Assembly: GCA_032718475.1 (NCBI GenBank)
Contig: JAUCBJ010001114.1
Location: forward strand, 1 to 31,193
Reading direction: 5' to 3'
DNA: 31,193 nt
From: Nemertoderma westbladi
Taxonomy: Eukaryota; Xenacoelomorpha; Nemertodermatida; Nemertodermatidae
The first letter of the stretch is position 1; every line of letters begins with the position of its first letter. Made by a program: the position numbers and the translations under genes. Under the pieces are notes generated by a model, which did not search any database, had not been told where the DNA came from, and saw only the letters and a program-made list of their open reading frames with translations. This document shows positions 1-10,030 of the stretch, in pieces.

Positions 1-179
1 GGATAATTCAGTCCCGGACAATTCGGTCCCGGACAATTTGGTCCCGGAAAATTCGGTCCCGGACAATTCGGTCCCATTTATTTAGTGTTTTGGGACCGAA
101 TTGTCCGGGACCGAATTGTCCCGATCGAATTGTCCGGGACCGAATTGTCCCGATCGAATTGTCCGGGACCGAATTGTCC
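1..179. repeat. Fold-back array of 15-bp units
   Basis: The left half (1-75) is five tandem copies of GGACAATTCGGTCCC with small changes. After a 16-bp spacer (76-91) the same unit returns inverted (92-179) as GGGACCGAATTGTCC, in the order 15, 15, 14, 15, 14 and 15 bp; the 14-bp variant begins CGATCG. The arms could pair as a long hairpin. The left arm starts at the window edge, so it may be longer. This looks like the subrepeat-bearing inverted end of a fold-back transposon, but no transposase or target duplication is visible. No credible gene is present. Confidence 0.85.
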
Positions 180-429
180 TATATCCGTCTCGATCTGCCA
201 CCCTTATTTCCAGTACAAATTCCGTGTGTCTTTCTATCATTTGAATTTCCCGGGCTATGGAGCAGGGAGGCACCTTAGCCGGGATTTGTGTCTGTGTCGT
301 GGGATATCTGGATTTAATATAGGCGTACAAAGTGAATAGTACTATAACACTGCCTTACATCAAAATTATGCTAATTATACTAATATAATACTGAAATAAA
401 CTTTCTCAAATAGGAAGGCCATGCCCATG
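180..429. other. Unassigned sequence between repeats
   Basis: Unique-looking sequence that becomes AT-rich after about 310. A short open frame on the plus strand reaches about 339, but it begins inside the fold-back repeat and shows no recognisable domain. Upstream exons of the gene at 4939-8353 could in principle lie here or beyond the window; no convincing donor with coding sequence in the right phase was seen. Confidence 0.5.
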
Positions 430-570
430 CAGTTTGGAGGGGTGGGGGGGATCGAGACCCCCCCCCCCCCCCCCCCCCCCTCGGGGGGCCCCGGCGTGCT
501 CGGGGCCCCTGCGTGCTCCCCCCCCCCCCCCCCTCCGATCGGGGGGTTCGGGGGGCCGTAACGCCGCCAC
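430..570. repeat. GC-rich block with two C homopolymers
   Basis: It contains C runs at 458-480 (23 bases) and 518-533 (16 bases), separated by GGGG/CCCC-rich palindromic sequence. The C and G tracts could form G-quadruplex or i-motif structures, and such tracts are prone to sequencing length error. The block directly precedes the minisatellite. Confidence 0.8.
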
Positions 571-577
571 TGGCTAT

Positions 578-3500
578 TCTACACCAAACTACTGCTGCAC
601 TTCACTAAACTACTGCTGTACTGTACTACACTAAACTACTGCTACACTACACTATAAACTAATGATACACTACTGTAAACCACTGCTGCACTTCATTAAA
701 CTACTGCTGCACTTCACTAAACTACTGCCGCACTACATTAAACTACTGCTTCACTACACTAAACTAGCCAACACTAAACTACTGCTTCACTACACTAAAC
801 TACTGCTGCTCTAGCCAACACTAAACTACTGCTACACTACATTAAACTACTGCTTCACTACACTAAACTACTGATGCACTAGCCAACACTAAACTACTGC
901 TGCACTAGCCAACACTAAACTACTGCTGCACTAGCCAACACTAAACTACTGCTGCACTAGCCAACACTAAACTACTGCTACACTACAGTAAGCTACTGCT
1001 TCACAACACTAAACTACTGCTGCACTAACCAACACTTAACTACAGCTACACTATATTAAACTACTGCTTCACTACACTAACTTACTGCTGCACTAGCCAA
1101 CACTAAACTACTGATACACTACAGTAAGGTACTGCTTCACTACACTAAACTACTGCTGCACTAGCCAACACTAAACTACTGCTACACTACATTAAGCTAC
1201 TGCTTCACTACTACTAAACTACTGCTGCTCTAGACAACACTAAACTACTACTACACTACAGTAAGCTACTGCTTCACTACACTAAACTACTGCTGCTCTA
1301 GACAACACTAAACTACTGCTACAATACAGTAAGCTACTGCTTCATTACACTAAACTACTGCTGCACTAGCCAACAATAAACTACTGCTGCACTAGCCAAC
1401 ACTAAACTACTGCTGCACTAGCCAACACTAAACTACTGCTACAATACATTAAACTACTGCTTCACTACACTAAACTACTGCTGCACTAGCCAACACTAAA
1501 CTACTGCTACACTACATTAAGCTACTGCTTCATTATACTAAACGACTGCTGCACTAGCCAACACTAAACTACTGCTTCACTACACTAAACTACTGCTGCA
1601 CTACACTATACTACTGTACTACTGCAATAGACAACACTAAACTACTGCTACAATACAGTAAGCTACTGCTTCATTACACTAAACTACTGCTGCACTAGCC
1701 AACAATAAACTACTGCTGCACTAACCAACACTTAACTACAGCTACACTATATTAAACTACTGCTTCACTACACTAACTTACTGCTGCACTAGCCAACACT
1801 AAACTACTGCTACACTACATTAAACTACTGCTTCACTACACTAAACTACTGCTGCTCTAGACAACACTAAACTACTGCTACACTACAGTAAGCTACTGCT
1901 TCACTACACTAAACTACTGCTGCTCTAGACAACACTAAACTACTGCTACACTACAGTAAGCTACTGCTTCACTACACTAAACTACTGCTACACTACAGTA
2001 AGCTACTGCTTCACTACACAAAACTAGTGCTGCACTAGCCAACACTAAACTACTGCTACACTACATTAAACTACTGCTTCACTACACAAAACTAGTGTTG
2101 CACTAGCCAACACTAAACTACTGCTACACTACATTAAACTACTGCTTCATTACACTAAACTACTGCTGCACTAGCCAACAATAAACTACTGCTGCACTAG
2201 CCAACACTAAACTACTGCTGCACTAGCCAACACTAAACTACTGCTACAATACATTAAACTACTGCTTCACTACACTAAACTACTGCTGCACTAGCCAACA
2301 CTAAACTACTGCTACACTACATTAAGCTACTGCTTCATTACACTAAACGACTGCTGCACTAGCCAACAATAAACTACTGCTGCACTAGCCAACACTAAAC
2401 TACTGCTGCACTAGCCAACACTAAACTACTGCTACAATACATTAAACTACTGCCTCACTACACTAAACTACTGCTGCACTAGCCAACAATGAACTACTGC
2501 TACAATACATTAAACTACTGCTTCACTACACTAAACTACTGCTGCACTAGCCAACAATGAACTACTGCTACAATACATTAAACTACTGCTTCACTACACT
2601 AAACTACTGCTGCACTAGCCAACACTAAACTACTGATACACTACAGTAAACTACTGCTTAACTACACTAAACTACTGCTGCACCACCCAACACTAAACTA
2701 TTGCTGCACAACATTAAACTACTGCTTCACTACATAACTACTGCTGCACTAGCCAACACTAACCTACAGCTGCACTACTCTAAACTACTGATGCACTATA
2801 CTAAACTACTGCCGTTCTACAGTAAACTACTGCTTCACTTCACTAAACCGCTGCTGCACTACACTGAACTACTGCTAAACTACACTAAACTACTGCCGCA
2901 CTACACTTAACTACTGCTGCACTACACTAAACTACTGCTGGCACACTAACCAACACTAAACTACTACTTCACTACACTAAACTACCGCTGCACTAGCCAA
3001 CACTGAAATACTGCTGCACTTCACTAAACGACTGATGTACTACAGTAAACGACTGCTACACTACACTAAACCACTGCTGCACTATACTGAACTACTGCTG
3101 CGACACTCTAAACTACTGCTGCACTACACTAAACTACTGCTGCACTGCACTAAACTGTTGCTTCACTACACTAAACTACTGCTGCACTATCCAACACTAA
3201 ACTACTGCTACACTACATTAAACTACTTCTTCACTTTACTTAACCACTGCTGCACTACACTGAACTACAGCTACACTACACTAAACTACTGCCGCACTAT
3301 ACAAAACTACTGCTGCTCTTGTCAACACTATACTACTGCTGGAATACACTACATTATTGCTGCACTAGCCAACACTAAACTACTGCTACACTATATTAAA
3401 CTACTGCTGCACTACACTAAACTACTGCTGCACAAGCCAACACTAAACTACTGCTACATATTAAACTACTGTCTCACTACACTAAACTACTTGCTGCACT

Positions 3501-4906
3501 AGCCAACACTAAACTACTGCTAGACTACATTAAACTACTGATGCACTACACTAAACTATTGTTGCGCTAGCCAACACTAAACTATTGCTACACTTCATTA
3601 AACTGCTGCTGTACTACACTAAAGTATTGTTGCACTAGCCAACACTAAACTACTGCTACACTACATTAAACTACTGAGCTGCACTACACTAAACCACTGC
3701 TGCGCTACACTGAGCAACTGATACACTAAACTAACTACTGCTGCACTACACTAAACTACTGCTGCACTGCACTAAACTACTGCTGCACTACACTAAACTA
3801 CTGCTACACTAGCCAACACTAAACTAATGAAGCACTACACTAACTACTGATGCACTACACTAACTACTGCCACACTACGCTAACTACTGCTGCAGTTCAC
3901 TAACTACTGCTGCACTACACTAACTACTGCTAAAGTACACTAACTACTGCTGCACTAGCCTGCACTAAACTACTGCTGCAGTATACTAACTACTGTTGCA
4001 CTAGCCTACACTAAACTACTGCTGCAGTACATGACGTACTGCTGCACTACACTAACTACTGCAGCACTACACTAACTACTGCCACACTACACTAAACTAC
4101 TGCCACTGTACACTAACAACTGTTGCACTACACTAACTACTGCTACAGTACACTAACTACTAATGCACTAGCCTAAACTAAACTACTGCTACAGTACACT
4201 AATTACTGCTGCACTACACTAACTACTACTAATGCACTAGCCAACACTAAACTACTGCCACAGTACACTAACAACTGTTGCACTACACTAACTACTGCTG
4301 CAGTACACTAACTACTAATGCACTAGCCTACACTAAACTACTGCTACAGTACACTAATTACTGCTGCACTACACTAACTACTACTAATGCACTAGCCAAC
4401 ACTAAACTACTGCTGCACTACACTAACTACTTCTGCACTACACTAACTACTGATGTAGTACACTAACTACTAATGCACTAGCCTACATTAAACTACTGCT
4501 GCAGTACACTAATTACTGCTGCACTACACTGACTACTGCTGCAGTACACTAACTACTAATGCACTAGCCTACACTAAACTACTGCTGCAGTACACTAACT
4601 ACTACTGCTGCACTACACTAACTACTGCTGCAGTACACTAACTATTAATGCACTAGCCTAGCAACACTAAACTACTGCTGCACTATACTAAACTGCTGCT
4701 GCACTACACTAACTACTGCTTCACTACACTAACTACTAATGCACTAGCCTGCACTAAACTACTGCTGCAGTACACTAATTACTGCTGCACTACACTAAAT
4801 ACTGCTGCAGTACACTAACTACTGCTGCACTACACTAAACTGCTGCTGCACTACACTAACTACTGCTTCACTAAACCAAACTACTGCTGCACTACACTAA
4901 CTACTC
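578..4906. repeat. 4.3-kb minisatellite, 20/21/26-bp units
   Basis: Degenerate tandem array. The core unit is 21 bp and contains CACTACACTAAACTACTGCT. A 26-bp version carries CACTAGCCAACACTAAAC. In the 5' half (to about 2700) 26+21+21-bp units form a 68-bp higher-order unit. After about 3830 a 20-bp version lacking one A (CACTACACTAACTACTGCTG) takes over, mixed with GTACACTAACTACTAATG. The plus strand is C/A/T-rich and nearly free of GG. Short open frames with HYTKLLL-like repeats are by-products of the 21-bp period. The array stops about 30 bp before the splice acceptor at 4938, so it most likely lies in an intron or the 5' flank of the next gene. Confidence 0.95.
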
Positions 4907-4938
4907 TATAAATATTAGTTTTCTCTATTTGCTTACAG

Positions 4939-5161
4939 CTTCAGTCGCGCTTCCGATTGGACCAAAATACTCGCCAATCGCGTAGCTCGATATTTCCACG
5001 AAGTTACAGCGCCGAAGCGACGCCACGAAACAGAAATCGCGGTTACAGTAATATGGAATCCCACGCGAATTCTATAAAGGCGTTAATGTTCCAACGACAA
5101 CGTGACAAAATAGAGAGAGATGAGACGGACAGAAATTGGAACGTTTTACTTAATGGAATAG
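4939..5161 (+). CDS. Upstream exon of the repeat-bearing protein
   Basis: The frame is open from an acceptor ending CTATTTGCTTACAG at 4938 to a donor at 5162 (G|GTTGGT). The exon ends one base into a codon, and exactly that phase is needed by the next exon at 5397, giving an Asp codon across the junction (NGI-D-VLQDA). The first Met is at 5053 (MESHANSIKALMF). Starting there gives a 1,021-residue protein; if the acceptor is used, translation begins further upstream, in the preceding intron's other exon or outside the window. The encoded part is basic and Ser/Arg-rich, then a helical segment with many Lys, Arg, Asp and Glu around FQRQRDKIERDE. The splice match is seen directly; the choice of start is unresolved. 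Confidence 0.68.
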
Positions 5162-5396
5162 GTTGGTACCGGTACCAGTACCGGTACCCTGGGTATGGCT
5201 AATTGAATTTTTTTTTATCTGGTGATTATTTTCTGGCGTTTGGCGTTATTTTGGATTTTGAATAGGTACCTACCACTTATTAACACTAATTAATACTGTT
5301 CTGGATGTGACACATAGCATCTTCATTATCTTCATTTTGCACATAAATAATGCTAAAAAATTATTGTTATTTAAGATGTAAATCTATTTATTGCAG
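5162..5396 (+). other. Intron of the repeat-bearing gene (235 bp)
   Basis: Inferred from the GT donor at 5162 and the TTTATTGCAG acceptor ending at 5396, with a one-base phase that restores the frame. Just inside the donor (5165-5190) the sequence holds four GGTACC palindromes in a compact cluster. The rest is AT-rich. Confidence 0.7.
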
Positions 5397-8353
5397 ATGT
5401 ACTCCAAGACGCTTTGAATAAGGCAATAACAGCTAATACTGACTCAATAGCAACGGGCGTTCTTGAATTATATAAACAGGTGGATGAGTTTCAGAGAATA
5501 TATGAATGTTCGCGTGACAACTCTGATCGTATGGCCAATGGGATTCGCGATGTGGATATTTCGGTCAGGAGAGTTGCCGATATTAGTGGAAACACTTCAA
5601 AGGCGGTAGATTTGTTGACAGAAAATATAAAGGAACTTTCTTTACAAAAGGGGCGAGTTGCCGAAGGGGAAAGTGATAAGAATGAATATGATTTTAATTT
5701 TACATTGAATAAACTGGAGGGTATTGTGGAGATCGTAAGAGATAATATACAGAAATTATTAAGCAAAGATGATATAAACCATGGCATGTCGTTGATATTG
5801 AAAGAGACACAGGTGATACTCAATGAAGAGAGAATTGGCGACAAAGATGTTACTGATCACATTTCTAAGGATGTTGAGAAAGCAAAATATGCTACCATTT
5901 CTACTGGACAATCAGTTACGACAAATATTTTGAAACTCAAAGACACCGTCACTGATAAACTCAACAAACTCACCGCATCTATTGTTTTGCGCAAAAATGT
6001 TCCTAGGAAAGTTTATGAATCACAACAACCTATAAGTCACTTGGAATCAAGTTCTTACCTTGTCTCCCCTATGGAATGTCCGAGTAATATTAACAATGAT
6101 ATCGACGCATCAATATTCGTTACTCCCGCTCCCGTTAACCGTTCCACTAGGTCCAGAACCCGTATGAGCTCAGAACCATCGCCATTAGCGAAAAGATATA
6201 AAACAAGTTCCCAACATGCAGCAAATGACAATCAACGATATGCTAGCAGCTTATCGAAAGATGCAACGGATGTTATTGATTCCATGGTCGGGACTCGCCT
6301 TGGTCCCTCTCCTACCGCGCTAATCCGCCCGTTTAGAAATACATCGACGCAACTGAATTATCCAGCAAACATTGAAGCTCGCCAAATTTCTCTAAGTGAT
6401 GTTCAAAGTCACAATGTCTCGGGTGGACTGCAATGTACGAGTGGTAGCTCGGGGGGACGACCATCGATGGCCGTAGCTCGATATCGTACTGCCAAAGTTC
6501 TTGGTGGAAGACAAACCAGTGATTCAAATAAAACCTACGCTGCTGCTTACGACGACTCTTGGGCCGCGTCTAGTACCGAAGACCTTAACACACGCTCAGC
6601 CTCAGCAGTTCCTGCAACACCAATATCAAGTAACAATATCCGAGCCAGAGCTGTTTCTGAAAACCAAACATTAAATGGACATCTAAGAAAGCCAAAGAAC
6701 GTGAAACCCACCACTGCGGTTACACATGGAGGGCTGTCTTCTTCTGGGAGGCCGTCACTCCCATGCTCCTCCGCTGATCATGCTATAGATGATGATTATA
6801 ACCCTAGGACTGACACGCGATATCGGATGCAACTAGCAGCAGAGGGCAACGTTTCGAGTAACAAATATACGAGTTGTGAAGATGGCGAGATTAGGAGAAG
6901 GGATGGACTGATTAGGTGCGGGGCTGTGGCGGTTAATCGTGTGAATGTGGCAGATAGCGGTGTCAATGTGCCAGTTAGCGGTGTCAATGTGCCGGTTAGG
7001 GGTGGCAATGTGCCGGTTAGGGCTGGCAATGTGCCGGTTAGGGCTGGCAATGTGCCAGTTAGGGGTGGCAATGTGCCAGTTAGGGGTGGCAATGTGCCGG
7101 TTAGGGCGGACAATGTGCCGGTTAGGGGTGGCAATGGGCCGGTTAGGGGTGGCAATGTGCCAGTTAGGGGTGGCAATGTGCCGGTTAGGGCTGGCAATGT
7201 GCCAGTTAGGGGTGGCAATGTGCCGGTTAGGGGTGGCAATGTGCCGGTTAGGGGTGACAATGTGCCGGTTAGGGCTGACAATGTGCCGGTTAGGGGTGGC
7301 AATGGGCCGGTTAGGGGTGGCAATGTGCCAGTTAGGGGTGGCAATGTGCCGGTTAGGGCTGGCAATGTGCCAGTTAGGGGTGGCAATGTGCCGGTTAGGG
7401 GTGGCAATGTGCCGGTTAGGGGTGACAATGTGCCGGTTAGCGCTGGCAATGTGCCAGTTAGGGGTGGCAATGTGCCGGTTAGGGCTGGCAATGTGCCAGT
7501 TAGGGGTGGCAATGTGCCGGTTAGAGCTGGCAATGTGCCAGTTAGGGGTGGCAATGTGCCGGTTAGGCGTGCCAACGTGTCAATTGCGGGTGGCAATGTA
7601 CAAGTTAGGGGTGGTAATGTGCCAGTTAGTGCTGACAATGTGCCATTTAGGGGTTGCAATGTGCCAGTTAGTGGTGGCAATGTACCAGTTAGGTATGGCA
7701 ATGTGCCAGTTAGGTATGGCAATGTGCCAGTAAGAGGCGCTGATGGGCGAATTGGAAATTGTGTTGGGTCTTATAAAGCGAATGCCGGACGCGGTGACGG
7801 AATATACGTAACACAAGGTGTTAATAAGGGCCATCAACGAGATGCAAGAAACGGCAGTAACAATGTTGTCACTAATAGGCTCCCATTGGGAAACAGTCGA
7901 ATACAAAGAAATATAAATAACGAAGAAGCTAATCAGTTTCTAGGCAACGGTGACAATTTAGTACGTGAAGCTCTCGGTATGTTTACAGACGGTGGCAGCA
8001 GTTCCTCTGATTGCCTTGAAGTTCAACTTGAGTCAAATCGACTGTCATTGAAACGAAAATTCAAACATTGGGATACCGGACAGGAAAGAAAGAAGTTCAA
8101 TAGGTGTGATTTTAACGGGACCAATCCCTGGAGTGATTGTAACAGTCCTGGAGTCTGTGTTACAAATACCAATTGTAAATCACGAGGTAGTGGGGATCTT
8201 GAAGATGTACCAGACACCGCTCAAAGGAGGAAGCATTCCATGGCTTTAAGAAGTAAAGCGCGCCCTAGTGGCGAATCAAGGAATAGATTAATAGCTCATA
8301 ATATTTCCTCTTCCGCAATATTTGAGTACATGACAGACAGTGACAATGAGTAG
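5397..8353 (+). CDS. Helical/disordered protein with 38 GGNVPVR heptads
   Basis: Large final exon, stop TAG at 8351-8353. It starts with the last two bases of a split codon, so its first in-frame ATG is not the start. Numbered from Met 5053 (1,021 aa), residues 1-240 are predicted helical and coiled-coil-like, rich in Leu/Ile at heptad spacing and in Asp/Lys. Residues 240-540 are Ser/Thr/Asn-rich and probably disordered. Residues 551-816 are 38 heptads of consensus GGNVPVR, giving 17 RGG motifs. Residues 817-1021 are polar with basic clusters (LKRKFKHW, RRKHSMALRSKAR) and end in a hydrophobic-acidic tail, IFEYMTDSDNE. I do not recognise the family securely. The order N-terminal helix, long disordered middle and acidic C-terminal motif loosely resembles the meiotic protein IHO1 (CCDC36), about one chance in four by eye. 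A nuclear RG/RGG protein is another option. A large variable repeat in an otherwise intact frame argues for a real gene. Confidence 0.8.
6938..7735 (+). repeat. 21-bp coding minisatellite, 38 units, TTAGGG-bearing
   Basis: Every unit is exactly 21 bp, so the frame is kept throughout. The consensus is GGTGGCAATGTGCC followed by GGTTAGG or AGTTAGG. Across unit boundaries most units contain TTAGGG. Variable positions give Gly/Ala/Asp/Tyr at heptad positions 1-2 and an occasional Gly at position 4. Units 9-16 (7106-7273) and 17-24 (7274-7441) form a near-exact duplicated 168-bp block, a recent unequal exchange. The 5' and 3' edge units are the most diverged. The G-rich strand is the coding strand. 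Long open frames in other phases of this region are by-products of the period. Confidence 0.97.
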
Positions 8354-8520
8354 ACAAACTGGGTTGCACCATAACAAGGATACCAGAACGCGATTATATT
8401 TTTGTTTATCCGTTTATTTATGACCGAAGTAACATGTGAAAAATTTATTTGTAAATATTTTATACAAATAATATTATTTTTTTTACGTAAATCTCACATT
8501 TTGATGTAACAATTAAAGAA
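8354..8520. other. 3' flank / UTR of the repeat-bearing gene
   Basis: AT-rich sequence after the stop with no coding signal. AATAAA hexamers occur further on at 8721-8726 and 8745-8750, just before the inserted element at 8785, and could be the polyadenylation signals if the inverted-repeat sequence at 8520-8692 lies in the 3' UTR. Confidence 0.45.
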
Positions 8521-8720
8521 ACATTTTCGTTAGCAAAAGTTGTATAAAATTATCAATTATTCAGTATATCAGTTATTTAAATATTTTCCAAAACTTGTAT
8601 TAAAAGATGTATAAATTTCTATAACTTTTTGTAATTTTTATACAGCTTAACTATTAATAATACACCACCATTAATACAACAGCCATTTTTAGTAATATAA
8701 ATCGGAGCCCCCCCCCCACA

Positions 8721-8726
8721 AATAAA
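8721..8726 (+). promoter_or_regulatory. Possible polyadenylation signal AATAAA
   Basis: AATAAA here and a second at 8745-8750, about 370-400 bp past the stop of the repeat-bearing gene. In such AT-rich DNA the hexamer alone is weak evidence. Confidence 0.35.
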
Positions 8727-8805
8727 TACAAATTATTATTAAAAAATAAAGGTATACATTTTGGCACGTAAATCGATATAATAGGGTTGGTGCGCGAAAA
8801 AATTT

Positions 8806-8880
8806 AGAGCAGCAGTAGTTCCAGTACTCCTCTACGGGAGTCCATGCTGGGCTCTAACTGCTGAGGACACACTACAATAC
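8806..8880 (+). pseudogene. Retrotransposon ORF2 C-terminal fragment
   Basis: One frame reads VVPVLLYGSPCWALTAED, matching the well-known LLYGSExW-LT segment that follows the reverse transcriptase domain in many LINE-type elements. It starts immediately inside the left terminal repeat of the fold-back element and dissolves into ACTACAATA microsatellite after about 8875. It is a short, dead fragment, different from the element at the window's right end. Confidence 0.6.
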
Positions 8881-8970
8881 ACTACAATACTATACTACTA
8901 CTACAATACAATACTATACAATACTATATATATACTGTACAATACTATATATATATATCTTTTTTTTTAC
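8874..8970. repeat. ACTACAATA / AT low-complexity tract
   Basis: Imperfect short tandem repeats of CTACAATA type running into TATATA and an eight- or nine-T run. Confidence 0.7.
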
Positions 8971-10030
8971 TATATACAAGGCCATGCCATCGAGGTAACT
9001 GGGGGCGGTGACTGGGGGCAATATATTTTTTACAACAATTTGATATTTTGATATGGGGAGAGTTCTATAAATTTTCATTTGCTGCAATTTGGTCAATGGA
9101 CGTAATTGAAGCATCCTCGTTAAGTAAGTTACAAAATTTTACTATTTGTATAGAAAATGTTCCAGAAGATGTTAGCTATTCATTTTTTATAAAAATTATG
9201 TTCTAGAAAAAATATTTTTTTTTGTTCTAGAACATTTTTTAGAAAAAAATATGGATTCTATTTAAAACGCATGGAATCGTTCTAAAGAAAATTGTTGGAA
9301 AAACAAAAAAAAATTGAATTTTTTTTTTATTGATTTTAAACACGTTTTAGAACGATTCAATGCGTTTTAAATAGAATCCATATTTTTTTCTAAAAAATTT
9401 TTTAAAAAATTTTTCTAGAACAAAAAATATTTGTTCTAGAACATGATTTTTATAAAAAATGAATAGCTAACATCTTCTGGAACATTTTCTATACAAATAG
9501 TAACAAGAACTAGATACTACAAAATATTTATAGAACGAAGTAGGATATCGGAACCAGTGTCGAAATTACTAGCTAAACCTACCTAAAACACTAGCTACCA
9601 TAACATTTTGTATCTTAACGAGGATGCTTCAAATACGTCCATTGACCAAATTGCAGCAAATGAAAATTTATAGAACTCTCCCCATATCAAAATATCAAAT
9701 TGTTGTAAAAAATATCTTGCCCCCAGTCACCGCCCCCAGTTAACTCGATGGCATAATGGCCTTGTATATACAGAAGTATATATACACCTTGATTTGGATA
9801 TATCTAAAATCACCCCCCTTAGAAACCAATATAAAAAATTTTCAGAGCACTGCGTAATGACGTCAAATATGTAGCATCCAATCACAGCCGATTTTCAAAA
9901 TTGGTTTAAACCCTTCATTTCGACCGTTTCCAATTGTTTTTACAAAAAACACACCCGCCACTCGATTCAGGGCACCTTGTTACCCCTTATTCGATTGTTT
10001 CTAGCCCAACAATTTTTTCGCGCACCAACC

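Larger units (their letters stand above)
8785..10030. mobile_element. Non-autonomous fold-back transposon, 1,246 bp
   Basis: Perfect 20-bp terminal inverted repeats: GGTTGGTGCGCGAAAAAATT at 8785-8804 and its complement at 10011-10030. Inside are long fold-back arms, 8971-9286 and 9345-9770, highly similar over their shared parts. The right arm has about 110 extra bases (roughly 9500-9610) that the left arm lacks. The spacer between the arms (9287-9344) is A/T homopolymeric. There is no transposase and no unambiguous target duplication, so the superfamily is not assigned. Confidence 0.8.

Noticed and set aside
434-634. Proline/glycine-rich frame across the C runs
   Set aside because: Produced by homopolymers and continues into the minisatellite, so it has no coding support.
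3035-3502. 155-codon frame of HYTKLLL repeats
   Set aside because: By-product of the 21-bp minisatellite. It has no start context or homology and is broken wherever 20- or 26-bp units occur.
6796-7722. 308-codon minus-strand frame and the 262-codon plus frame at 6945-7733
   Set aside because: They are shadows of the 21-bp coding array: a period divisible by three with no stop in the unit leaves several phases open. The spliced frame extends well beyond the array on both sides; these do not.
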